A stretch of 53,710 bases of DNA, from assembly GCF_006912135.1 (NCBI RefSeq), contig NZ_VIRS01000045.1, positions 1 to 53,710 on the forward strand, given 5' to 3'. Shown here one piece after another: positions 44,466 through 52,619 of this stretch; position 1 is the first letter of the stretch; each line of letters starts with the position of its first letter. This DNA comes from Cryptosporangium phraense. GTDB taxonomy: Bacteria; Actinomycetota; Actinomycetes; Mycobacteriales; Cryptosporangiaceae. The position numbers and the translations under genes were made by a program. Under the pieces are notes generated by a model, which saw only the letters and a list, made by a program, of their open reading frames with translations, was not told the DNA's origin and made no database searches.

Positions 44466-45020
44466 ATGACCGCCAGGACCCTCCGCCGCACGCTCGCCAC
44501 CGTCGCCGCCGCCGGGCTGTTCGCCCTCACCGGATGCGGCACGATCACGATCTCGACCGACGACGCCTCGGCCTCGCCCACGCCCACGTCGGCCAGCGCC
44601 GCCAAGCAGCCCAGCTCGGCCGCGACGACCGAGACCGGCACCGCGGCCGGCGACGGCGAGACCCCGAACCCGTGCAAGCTGCTGACGCCGGCCGACGTCA
44701 ATTCGCTGACGAAGAAAGAGATCACCCAGATCGACAGATCGAACTCCGAGGCCGGCAGCACCCGGTACTGCCAGTGGCAGCTGGAGGCCGGCGTGCTCGC
44801 GGTGTTCCTCTCCCCGAGCTCGCCCGGTGACTTCGACGTCCGCGACCCGGCCGCGCAGGACTACGACGGCGTCGGCGACAAGGCCTTCACCGCAGGCGGG
44901 CACCTGTACGTCCTGAAGGGCAACCTGCAGATCGACGTCTACGCGACCAGTGGCGGCAACGACGCCGAGAACCTCGCGGTCGAGAAGGCCGTGGCCGAGA
45001 AGGTCATCAGCCAGCTCTGA
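44466..45020 (+). CDS. DUF3558-like lipoprotein
   Basis: A 184-residue secreted lipoprotein. The signal peptide ends in the lipobox LTGC and is followed by an Ala/Thr/Ser-rich linker. The mature domain has a Cys pair (NPCKLLTPADV and YCQWQ), a pattern of the actinobacterial DUF3558 family. The function is unknown. A long stem-loop follows the stop. Confidence 0.8.
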   Translation: MTARTLRRTLATVAAAGLFALTGCGTITISTDDASASPTPTSASAAKQPSSAATTETGTAAGDGETPNPCKLLTPADVNSLTKKEITQIDRSNSEAGSTRYCQWQLEAGVLAVFLSPSSPGDFDVRDPAAQDYDGVGDKAFTAGGHLYVLKGNLQIDVYATSGGNDAENLAVEKAVAEKVISQL

Positions 45021-45029
45021 ACCCGGCGC

Positions 45030-45054
45030 GGGGCGGCCCGGTGCGGGCCGCCCC
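45030..45054. terminator. GC-rich stem-loop between convergent genes
   Basis: GGGGCGGCCCG (45030-45040) pairs perfectly with 45044-45054 around GTG. It lies between the lipoprotein stop and the TetR-like gene's stop and may end transcription from both sides. There is no T-run. Confidence 0.65.
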
Positions 45055-45692
45055 TAGCGGACGCCCAGCAGACCCGCCAGCAGATTCCCGAGCATCCGCT
45101 CGAACAAGTCCTCGGCCGGAGCGTCCCGCGGCGGTGAACTCAGCGCCTCGGCCAGGTGCGGGTACGTCTCCGGGGTCACGACCGCGGCCAGGTACCGCGC
45201 GGTGGCCGCCCGCCCGTCCGGCGTCGCCCCGGACGCCCCCGAGGCCTCGTCCCGGGCGAACAGGCTCACGGCGCCGGACAGCATCGCGACCGCCTCGAGT
45301 TTCGTACCGGCGGGCCGGTCGAGCGGGCTCAGCGCGGCCAGCCCCTGCTCCAGGTAGGCGACGCCGTTAGGGCCGATCCCGGTCGCACCCGGCTGGATGT
45401 CGAGCAGCCACGGGTGCCGCCGGTACAACGCCCGCAGATCGGCGCCGATCGCCAGGACGTCCGCCCGCCAGTCGCCGGTCGTCGGCCGCGGGTATCCGAG
45501 CTCACCGTTCACCGCGTCGACCATCAGCGCGACCAGTTCGTCCCGCGTCGTCACGTACCGGTACAGCGACGCGGTGCCGGCGCCGAGCGCCGTCGCGACC
45601 TTCCGCATCGACACCGCGGGCAGCCCGGAGGCGTCGGCCAGCGCAGCGGCCGCGGCCGCGATCCGCTCCCGGCTGTGCTCCGGCGCCGCGCG
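45054..45692 (-). pseudogene. TetR-family regulator, 5' end missing
   Basis: About 210 codons of a TetR regulator (TetR_C_1-like, of the kind paired with drug ABC exporters). The recognition helix VATALGAGTASLYRYV and the ligand-binding domain are intact. Upstream of HSRERIAAAA the reading frame runs straight into antisense sequence of an ABC ATPase gene, with no start codon or ribosome site at the expected place. The first 15-25 residues and the promoter appear to be lost. A distant in-frame GTG near 45770 could give an extended product with foreign residues, so some function is not excluded. Confidence 0.75.
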
Positions 45693-46511
45693 CTCCTCGG
45701 CCCGAACGGCGCGGGCAAGACCACCGCCGTCCGCGTCCTCACCACGCTCACCCGCCCCGACGCCGGCCACGCCACCGTCGGGGGCTTCGACGTCGTCGCC
45801 CGGCCGCGGAGCGTCCGCGAATTGATCGGGCTGGCCGGGCAGCACGCGGCGGTCGACGACGACCTCACCGGGGTCGAGAACCTCGTGATCCTCGGCCTGA
45901 TGCTGCGCCTCGGCCGGCGGGCCGCCCGGCGGCCGGCCGACGACCTGCTGGCGCGGTTCGGCCTCGCGGAAGCCGGGAACCGGCTGGTCAAGACCTGGTC
46001 CGGAGGGATGCGGCGACGGCTCGACCTGGTCGCGGCCTTCCTCGTCGAACCCGCGCTGCTCGTCCTGGACGAGCCCACCACCGGCCTCGACCCGCGCAGC
46101 CGGCGGGCGATCTGGGACGTCGTCGCCCCCTCGGACGCGACCGTCCTCCTCACCACGCAGTACCTCGAGGAGGCCGACCGGCTCGCCGACCAGGTCGTGA
46201 TCATCGACGGCGGCCGGGTCGTCGCCGAGGGCAGCCCCGACGCGCTCAAGGACACGCTCGGCGCGCGGGTCGACGTCGCGGTCGCCGATCCGTCCGATGT
46301 CGACGCCGCCCTGGCCGTGCTCGCCCGCTGGGCCACGGCGCCCCCCGAGGTGACCGATCACCACGTCACCGCGCCGGTGGGCGCCCGCGCGGTCTCCCTG
46401 CCCGAGGTCGTCCGGGCGCTGGACGCCGACGGCGTCCGGGTCGAGGACGTCCGGGTACGGCGCCCCACCCTCGACGAAGTGTTCCTCGACCGGACGGAGC
46501 AACCAGCATGA
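45690..46511 (+). pseudogene. DrrA-type ABC exporter ATPase, 5' end missing
   Basis: Homology begins abruptly at ALLGPNGAGKTT, the Walker A motif itself. The roughly 35-40 residues that normally precede it (first strands and the adenine-stacking aromatic) are absent. The rest is well kept: Q-loop AGQHAAVDDDLTG, signature WSGGMRRR, Walker B LLVLDEPTTGLD, LLTTQYLEEAD and the DrrA C-terminal region RRPTLDEVFLD. The sequence before it is antisense TetR. It overlaps the permease start by 4 bp (ATGA), so the permease may be untranslated too. Confidence 0.78.
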
Positions 46512-47272
46512 TCACCGACGCGTCCGCCGCCGCCCTGCGCGTGCTGCTCCGGCTGCGGCACGACCCGTCCGGGATCGCGATCACGCTCGCCGGGCCACTC
46601 GTCCTCGTCCTCGCGTTCGGCTACATCGTCGGCAGCGCGATCACGGTGCCGGGCGGCGACTACCGCGAATACCTGCTGCCCGGCCTGTTCGTCCTGATCG
46701 CGGTGAACATCATCCCGGCGCTGGTGACGATGTCCCGCGACAACCGGCTCGGCGTCGTCGACCGGTACCGCTCGATGCCGATCACCCGGAGCGCGATCCC
46801 ACTCGGGCAGGCGATCGCGACCAGCCTCTACGGGTTCGTCAACTTCGTGTTGATGGGGGCGGTGGGGCTTCTGGTCGGTTGGCGCATCGAGACCGGGCCG
46901 TTGGACGTTTTCGAGGCTTTGGGCTTGTTATTGCTGACGCAGTTCGCGATGACCTGGGTCGGCCTCTACCTCGGGCTCGTGCTGCGCAGCCAGGAGGCGG
47001 CCGGGCAGCTCGCGATCGTCGTCCTGCCGGTCTCGATGGTGTCGAATCTGATGGTGCCGACCGACGGCATGCCGGCCTGGCTGCGCACGATCGCCGACTG
47101 GAACCCGGTCAGCGCCCTGGGTCAGGCCGTCCGGGAGCTGTGCGGCAACCCGGCCCCTCCGGCCTCCGCCTGGCCCCTGCACCACCCGGTGGCCGCGTCC
47201 CTACCGTGGGCGGGCGTCATCCTGGCGGTCTTCGCTCCCCTGGGCACGCTCCGCTTCGCCCGCCCCCGATGA
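46508..47272 (+). CDS. ABC-2 type exporter permease (DrrB-like)
   Basis: A 254-residue membrane protein with six membrane segments, beginning with TLAGPLVLVLAFGYIVGSA and containing VDRYRSMPITRSAIPLGQ and the family's WNPVSALGQAVRELCGNP. It appears complete. Its partner ATPase is truncated at the 5' end, so the exporter is probably not functional unless another ATPase serves it. The 3' end overlaps the MarR remnant on the other strand by 72 bp. Confidence 0.85.
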   Translation: MITDASAAALRVLLRLRHDPSGIAITLAGPLVLVLAFGYIVGSAITVPGGDYREYLLPGLFVLIAVNIIPALVTMSRDNRLGVVDRYRSMPITRSAIPLGQAIATSLYGFVNFVLMGAVGLLVGWRIETGPLDVFEALGLLLLTQFAMTWVGLYLGLVLRSQEAAGQLAIVVLPVSMVSNLMVPTDGMPAWLRTIADWNPVSALGQAVRELCGNPAPPASAWPLHHPVAASLPWAGVILAVFAPLGTLRFARPR

Positions 47273-47527
47273 GCGGACGAACGACTCGCTCACTTCGGCG
47301 AGCTTCCCCAGGAGGTCCCGCACGGACTCGAGCGACGACGTGTCGAACGAGCCCAGCACCGCGTCGGTCGCCTCGGCCAGCGGGCGGTAGATCTCGGCGA
47401 GCTGCTCCTCGTGACGCCCGGTGGACCGCACGAACACCTTCCGCCGGTCCCCCGGCTCGCGATACCGCTCGATGAACCCGCGCTTCTCCAGCCGATCGAG
47501 GAGGCACCCAGTAGCGGGGCCGGCGGA
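47201..47527 (-). pseudogene. MarR-family regulator remnant, 5' half missing
   Basis: The readable part starts at SSAGPATGCLLDRLEKRGF (recognition helix) and continues through the wing ERYREPGDRRKVFVRST to a normal helical C-terminus, about 108 codons. The N-terminal 50-60 residues are missing. Upstream the frame passes into antisense of the SgcJ/EcaC-like gene without a start. Only the internal GTG near 47437, inside the wing, could start translation. Confidence 0.72.
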
Positions 47528-47850
47528 CGATCGCCGAGGTGCACGACGTCCTCTGGAAGAAGTACCTGAAGGGCAGCCGGCTGCTCGGGCGGATCACCGA
47601 CATCCGGTTCGTCACCGCCGACGTCGCGGTCGTAACCAGCGTCGGGACAGTCCAGACGTCGAAGCGAGGCAGCACGAAGCCCGACAAGGTCCAGACCTTC
47701 GTCGCGGTGAAGCGCGACGGGCGCTGGCAGTTCACCGCGTTCCAGAACACCAAGCGCAAACCGCTCTTCGAGTGGATCGCGTCGCGGAGCGACGCCAATT
47801 TGGCGCCGCGGAGCGACGCGAAACTCGCACCCGGCCCGGCGGTGCGCTAG
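47518..47850 (+). pseudogene. SgcJ/EcaC-like (DUF4440, NTF2-fold) protein, 5' end missing
   Basis: The family sequence begins at GRRTIAEVHDVLWKKYLKG and continues with ITDIRFVTADVAVVTSVGTV and VQTFVAVKRDGRWQFTAFQNT. About 40-50 N-terminal residues are missing, and the sequence before it is antisense MarR. A GTG at 47539 could begin a 103-residue product lacking the first helix and strands. The C-terminal tail contains a 24-nt tandem duplication (RSDANLAP then RSDAKLAP at about 47785-47830). Confidence 0.72.
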
Positions 47851-48809
47851 CTCCACAGGGCGACGTGCACGGGCGGACGCCTCGGCACCAGCGGGGCGAC
47901 CCCGGGCGGCGCGAGCATCGCGGCGGTCGCGGTCGGCGTCGTCACGAACTCCTGGAGCGCCCGGGCGGCCGCGCTGGCCCGCCCCCGACCCAGCACCGTC
48001 GCGTACCAGAGCCCCTGCACCGGCGTGCCGGGCACCGGGATCCGCACCAGCGCCCCCGACCGCAGGTCCGCCCGCACGACGTGCCCGAGCGCGAGCATCA
48101 GCCCGTCGCCGGCCCGGGCCGCGGCCACCGCGTCGGTCTCGGACGGGAACCGCACCAGGTCGGGCCAGACCGGCTGGCGGGCGATCCACCGCCCTTCCTC
48201 CGACAGTTCCTCCAGCCCGGCCGGCCCGGTGAGCCAGACGTGCCGGAAGACCTCGCGCACCACGACCGGGAACTCCGGCGCCGCGACCAGGATGCGCTGG
48301 TACCGCAGGAACGGCACGACGTCCAGCTCCCCGCCGACCGGGCGCGGCCCCGGCTCCCCGCCCGTCGGACGCGGGCCCAGCACGACGTCCGCGGTCCGGC
48401 GAACCAGGAGGTCGGCCAGCTCGGAGCCCTCGGCCAGCGTCAGGTCGACCTGGCAGTCCGGCAACCGTCGCGTGAACGCGTTGAGCAACGCGTCGGCCGC
48501 GTGCTCGGAGAAGTCGGCCGCGGCCGCCACCCGCAGCGACGTGCTGGCCAGCACGGTCTCCGCGACCTCGCGGCGGGCCTGGTCGGCCAGCCCGACGATC
48601 TCCTCGGCGTGCGCCGCCAGCCGCCGCCCGCCGGGCGTGAACTCGATCCCGCCACCGGCCCGCACGAACAGCGGGTCGCCGAGCTCGGCCCGCAGCGCCG
48701 CGACCGCGGCCGAGACCGCGGGTTCGCTGATCCCCAGCTCCTTCGCGGCCGCGCGCAGCGACCCCAGCCGCACGACCAGGGCGAAGGTTCTCAGCTGGCT
48801 CAGGGTCAT
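47847..48809 (-). CDS. LysR-family transcriptional regulator
   Basis: A 320-residue regulator with an N-terminal winged helix (GSLRAAAKELGISEPAVSAAV) and a LysR substrate-binding domain. The ATG at 48809 is preferred to an upstream GTG because AGAGG lies 8 nt before it. It is divergent from the carbon monoxide dehydrogenase operon across a 104-bp control region, so it is the probable regulator of that operon. The effector is unknown. Confidence 0.9.
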   Translation of the reverse strand: MTLSQLRTFALVVRLGSLRAAAKELGISEPAVSAAVAALRAELGDPLFVRAGGGIEFTPGGRRLAAHAEEIVGLADQARREVAETVLASTSLRVAAAADFSEHAADALLNAFTRRLPDCQVDLTLAEGSELADLLVRRTADVVLGPRPTGGEPGPRPVGGELDVVPFLRYQRILVAAPEFPVVVREVFRHVWLTGPAGLEELSEEGRWIARQPVWPDLVRFPSETDAVAAARAGDGLMLALGHVVRADLRSGALVRIPVPGTPVQGLWYATVLGRGRASAAARALQEFVTTPTATAAMLAPPGVAPLVPRRPPVHVALWS

Positions 48810-48822
48810 CGGTGACACCTCT

Positions 48823-48874
48823 TAACCGTTCGCTTATGACGACCTTGACACTCGTGAACGCCCGTAACAAGGTC
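48823..48874 (+). promoter_or_regulatory. Control region of the CO dehydrogenase operon
   Basis: TTGACA at 48845-48850 and CAAGGT at 48868-48873 are spaced by 17 bp and form a plausible promoter for coxM. GACCTTG (48841-48847) and CAAGGTC (48868-48874) make an inverted repeat that covers both hexamers. TAACCGTTCGCTTA at 48823-48836 is an imperfect dyad just upstream, suited to a LysR-type site. Confidence 0.55.
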
Positions 48875-48913
48875 AGCCGCACAATCACATCCCGCCGATG
48901 TGGAGGCCCGCTG

Positions 48914-49780
48914 GTGCAAGTTCCGGCTCCCTTTGACTACGCCCGTGCGGAGAGCGTCGAGGACGCGCTGACCCTGTTACAGCGACACGGCCCGGAGTCC
49001 CGGGTGATCGCCGGTGGGCACAGCCTGCTGCCGATGATGAAGCTGCGGCTGGCCCGGCCCGAGTGGCTCATCGACATCAACGACCTGTTCGAGCTCGACT
49101 ACCTGGTCGAGGACGGCGACGTCCTCCGGGTCGGCGCGCTCACCCGGCACGCCACCCTGCTCGGCTCCGACCTGATCGCCGGGAAGCTGCCGATCGTCAC
49201 CGACGCCGAGCGCGTGATCGCCGACCCGGTCGTCCGCAACCGGGGCACGATCGGCGGGTCGCTGTGCCAGGCCGACCCGGCCGAGGACCTCTCCACGGTC
49301 TGCGAGGTGCTCCGGGCCCAGGTGGTCATCCGGTCCCTGGACGGCGAGCGGGTCGTGTCCATGGAGGAGCTGCACCGCGGCCCGTACGAGACCGCGGTCG
49401 AGCAGGACGAGCTGCTCACCGAGATCCGGTTCCCGATCAGGCCCCGCACCGGCAGCGCGTACGAGAAGGTCGAGCGCCGGGTCGGCGACTGGGCCGTCGC
49501 CGCCGCCGGCGCCTCGGTGACGCTCGCCGACGACGGCACGATCGCCGACGTCGCCATCGGGCTGACGTCGGTCGGGCTGGACGGACGGACCGCCACCCGG
49601 GCCGAGGACGCGCTCCGGAACGCGCCCCCGAGCGAGGAAGCGTTCACCGCGGCCGCCGAACTGGCCAAGCAGGACTGCGACCCGGTCGCCGACCAGCGCG
49701 GACCGGTCGACTACAAGCGCCACCTCGCCGCCGAACTCACCAAACGCGTGCTCCGCCGCGCCGTCGAACGGGCCAGGTAA
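48914..49780 (+). CDS. coxM: Carbon monoxide dehydrogenase medium (FAD) subunit
   Basis: A 288-residue flavoprotein subunit that passes electrons from the iron-sulfur subunit to the quinone pool. The FAD-binding motifs are AGGHSLLPMMKLRLA and the TIGGSLCQADPAED region. The GTG start has TGGAGG 7 nt upstream. The order M-S-L is the one seen in form I CODH operons, in contrast with the S-L-M order of form II. Confidence 0.93.
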   Translation: MQVPAPFDYARAESVEDALTLLQRHGPESRVIAGGHSLLPMMKLRLARPEWLIDINDLFELDYLVEDGDVLRVGALTRHATLLGSDLIAGKLPIVTDAERVIADPVVRNRGTIGGSLCQADPAEDLSTVCEVLRAQVVIRSLDGERVVSMEELHRGPYETAVEQDELLTEIRFPIRPRTGSAYEKVERRVGDWAVAAAGASVTLADDGTIADVAIGLTSVGLDGRTATRAEDALRNAPPSEEAFTAAAELAKQDCDPVADQRGPVDYKRHLAAELTKRVLRRAVERAR

Positions 49781-49782
49781 CC

Positions 49783-50238
49783 ATGCAGATCACGATGACG
49801 GTCAACGGCACCGAGGTCACCGCCGAGGCCGAGCCCCGCACGTTGCTCGTGCACTTCGTCCGCGACACGCTCAAGCTCACCGGCACGCACTGGGGCTGCG
49901 ACACCAGCAACTGCGGCACCTGCGTCCTCTTGATGGACGGCGAGCCGGTCAAGTCCTGCACGGTCCTGGCCGCGATGGCCGCCGGTCGGGAGATCCGCAC
50001 CGTCGAAGGACTGGCCCAGAACGGCGAGCTGGACGTCGTCCAGAAAGGCTTCATGGCCGAGCACGGCCTGCAGTGCGGGTTCTGCACCCCGGGCATGATG
50101 ATGAGCGCGCGAGCGCTCCTCGACCGCAACCCCGACCCGAGCGAGACCGAGATCCGGACCGCGATCTCCGGCCAGATCTGTCGCTGCACGGGGTACGCGA
50201 CGATCGTCCGATCGATCCGATGGGCGGCAGCACAATGA
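49783..50238 (+). CDS. coxS: Carbon monoxide dehydrogenase small (2Fe-2S) subunit
   Basis: A 151-residue subunit with two [2Fe-2S] clusters. The plant-type cluster is bound by CDTSNCGTC and a later Cys (VKSCTV); the second by QCGFCTPG and CRCTG. It lies 2 bp after coxM and overlaps coxL by 4 bp (ATGA). Confidence 0.95.
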   Translation: MQITMTVNGTEVTAEAEPRTLLVHFVRDTLKLTGTHWGCDTSNCGTCVLLMDGEPVKSCTVLAAMAAGREIRTVEGLAQNGELDVVQKGFMAEHGLQCGFCTPGMMMSARALLDRNPDPSETEIRTAISGQICRCTGYATIVRSIRWAAAQ

Positions 50239-52619
50239 CCGTGACCGAGACCAACCCCGCCGCCACCGACGAGAACCGCCCGATCGGCTTCGGACGCCTC
50301 CAGCGCAAGGAGGACCCGCGCTTCGTCCGTGGCAAGGGCCGGTACGTCGACGACATCGTGCTGCCGGGGATGCTGCACGGCGCGATCCTGCGCTCTCCGG
50401 TCGCGCACGCGAAGATCGTCTCGATCGACACGACCGAGGCGCTGGCCCACCCGAAGGTCCTCGCGGTCATCACCGGCAAGGACCTCGAGGGTCTCAACCT
50501 GGCCTGGGCCCCGACGCTCTCCTACGACGTGCAGGCCGTGCTGGCCACCGACAAGGTCCGGTTCCAGGGCCAGGAGGTGGCGTTCGTCGTCGCCGAGGAC
50601 CGCTACGCGGCCCGCGACGCGCTCGAGCTCATCGACGTCGACTACGACGTGCTCGAACCGGTCATCGACGTCCGCAAAGCCCTCGATTCCGACGCCCCGG
50701 TGATCCGGGACGATCTGGCCGACAAGACGAACAACCACATCTTCGACTGGGAGGCCGGCGACGCGGCCGAGACCGACGCGGTCTTCGCCCGGGCCGACGT
50801 CGTGGTGACCGAAGAGGTCATCTACCCGCGCGTGCACCCGGCCCCGATGGAGACCTGCGGCGCGGTCGCCGACTACGACCCGATCGACGGCAAGCTGACG
50901 CTGTACGAGACCACCCAGGCCCCGCACGCCCACCGGACGCTGTTCGCGCTGGTCGCCGGCCTGCCCGAGCACAAGATCCGGGTGATCAGCCCGGACATCG
51001 GCGGCGGGTTCGGCAACAAGGTCGGCATCTACCCCGGGTACATCCTGGCCGTGGTCGGCTCGATCGTGACCGGCAAGCCGGTCAAGTGGGTCGAGGACCG
51101 GTCGGAGAACCTGATGTCGACGTCGTTCGCCCGCGACTACATCATGAAGGGCGAGATCGCCGCGACGAGCGACGGCCGCATCCTGGCCGTGCGCACCAAC
51201 GTGATCGCCGACCACGGCGCGTTCAACGCCACCGCCCAGCCGACGAAGTACCCCGCCGGGTTCTTCCACATCTTCACCGGCTCCTACGACCTGCAGGCCG
51301 CGTACTGCAAGGTCACCGGCGTCTACACGAACAAAGCGCCGGGCGGGGTGGCCTACGCGTGCTCGTTCCGGGTCACCGAGGCGGTGTACCTGATCGAGCG
51401 CATGGTCGACGTGCTGGCCGCGAAGCTGGGCCACGACCCGGCGCAGCTCAGGATCAAGAACTTCATCCAGCCCGACCAGTTCCCGTACGCGAACAAGACC
51501 GGGTGGGAGTACGACTCGGGCGAGTACGAGAAGACGATGCGCCTGGCGTTGGAACGAGCGGGCTACGACGACCTGCGTCAAGAGCAGGCCGAAAAACGCC
51601 AGAACGGCGAGCTCATGGGCATCGGCATCTCGTTCTTCACCGAGACCGTCGGCGCCGGGCCCCGCCGTCACATGGACATCCTCGGCCTGGGCATGGCCGA
51701 CGGCGCCGAGGTCCGCGTCCATCCGACCGGCAAAGCCGTCGTCCGCCTCTCCGTCCAGACCCAGGGCCAGGGCCACGAGACGACGTTCGCCCAGATCGTC
51801 GCCGAGGAGATCGGCATCCCACCCGAGGACATCGAGGTCGTGCACGGCGACACCGACCAGACCCCGTTCGGCCTCGGCACCTACGGCAGCCGCTCGACCC
51901 CGGTCAGCGGCGGCGCGGTCGCGCTGGCCACCCGCAAGGTCCGCGAGAAGGCCAAGCTGATCGCCGCGGCCATGCTCGAGGTCCGCCCGGAAGACCTGGA
52001 GTGGGAGAAGGGCCGCTGGTTCGTCGCCGGTGACCCGTCGTCCGGCAAGACGATCGCCGAGATCGCGATGGGCGCCCACGGCACCGTCGACCTGCCCGAC
52101 GGCATCGACGGCAACCTCGACGCCGAGGTCACGTACAACCCGCCGAACCTGACGTTCCCCTACGGCGCCTACATCTGCGTCGTCGACGTCGATCCCGGTA
52201 CCGGGCACGTCAAGGTCCGCCGGTTCATCGCCGTCGACGACTGCGGCACCCGGATCAACCCGATGATCATCGAAGGCCAGGTCCACGGCGGCCTGACCGA
52301 CGGCGTCGGCATGGCGCTGATGGAGTTCATCGGCTTCGACGAGTCGGGAAACTGCCTCGGCGGTTCGTTCATGGACTACCTGATCCCCACCGCGATGGAG
52401 GTGCCGGACTGGGAGACCGACTACACGGTCACCCCGTCGCCGCACCATCCGATCGGCGCCAAGGGCATCGGCGAGTCCGCGACCGTCGGCTCCCCGCCGG
52501 CCGTGGTGAACGCCGTCGTCGACGCGCTCGCCCCGTTCGGAGTGACCCACCTCGACATGCCGTGCACCCCCGACCGAGTGTGGGCGGCCATGCAGGGCCG
52601 GGCCACCCCGCCGATCTGA
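50235..52619 (+). CDS. coxL: Carbon monoxide dehydrogenase large (Mo/Cu) subunit, form I
   Basis: A 794-residue molybdopterin-binding subunit that oxidises CO to CO2. The active-site loop reads VAYACSFR with Cys at about 376, matching the form I signature AYxCSFR and not the form II AYRGAGR. The catalytic Glu is about E747 in GIGESATVGSPP. IGGGFGNKVG and QGQGHETTFAQI are pterin-contacting regions. The ATG overlaps the coxS stop. The enzyme should let the cell use trace CO as an energy source. Confidence 0.95.
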   Translation: MTVTETNPAATDENRPIGFGRLQRKEDPRFVRGKGRYVDDIVLPGMLHGAILRSPVAHAKIVSIDTTEALAHPKVLAVITGKDLEGLNLAWAPTLSYDVQAVLATDKVRFQGQEVAFVVAEDRYAARDALELIDVDYDVLEPVIDVRKALDSDAPVIRDDLADKTNNHIFDWEAGDAAETDAVFARADVVVTEEVIYPRVHPAPMETCGAVADYDPIDGKLTLYETTQAPHAHRTLFALVAGLPEHKIRVISPDIGGGFGNKVGIYPGYILAVVGSIVTGKPVKWVEDRSENLMSTSFARDYIMKGEIAATSDGRILAVRTNVIADHGAFNATAQPTKYPAGFFHIFTGSYDLQAAYCKVTGVYTNKAPGGVAYACSFRVTEAVYLIERMVDVLAAKLGHDPAQLRIKNFIQPDQFPYANKTGWEYDSGEYEKTMRLALERAGYDDLRQEQAEKRQNGELMGIGISFFTETVGAGPRRHMDILGLGMADGAEVRVHPTGKAVVRLSVQTQGQGHETTFAQIVAEEIGIPPEDIEVVHGDTDQTPFGLGTYGSRSTPVSGGAVALATRKVREKAKLIAAAMLEVRPEDLEWEKGRWFVAGDPSSGKTIAEIAMGAHGTVDLPDGIDGNLDAEVTYNPPNLTFPYGAYICVVDVDPGTGHVKVRRFIAVDDCGTRINPMIIEGQVHGGLTDGVGMALMEFIGFDESGNCLGGSFMDYLIPTAMEVPDWETDYTVTPSPHHPIGAKGIGESATVGSPPAVVNAVVDALAPFGVTHLDMPCTPDRVWAAMQGRATPPI

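Noticed and set aside
45054-46502. A single long minus-strand protein with a TetR C-terminal half
   Set aside because: The part upstream of about 45690 is the antisense of the ABC ATPase gene and has no TetR-like or other domain. A truncated TetR gene explains it better.
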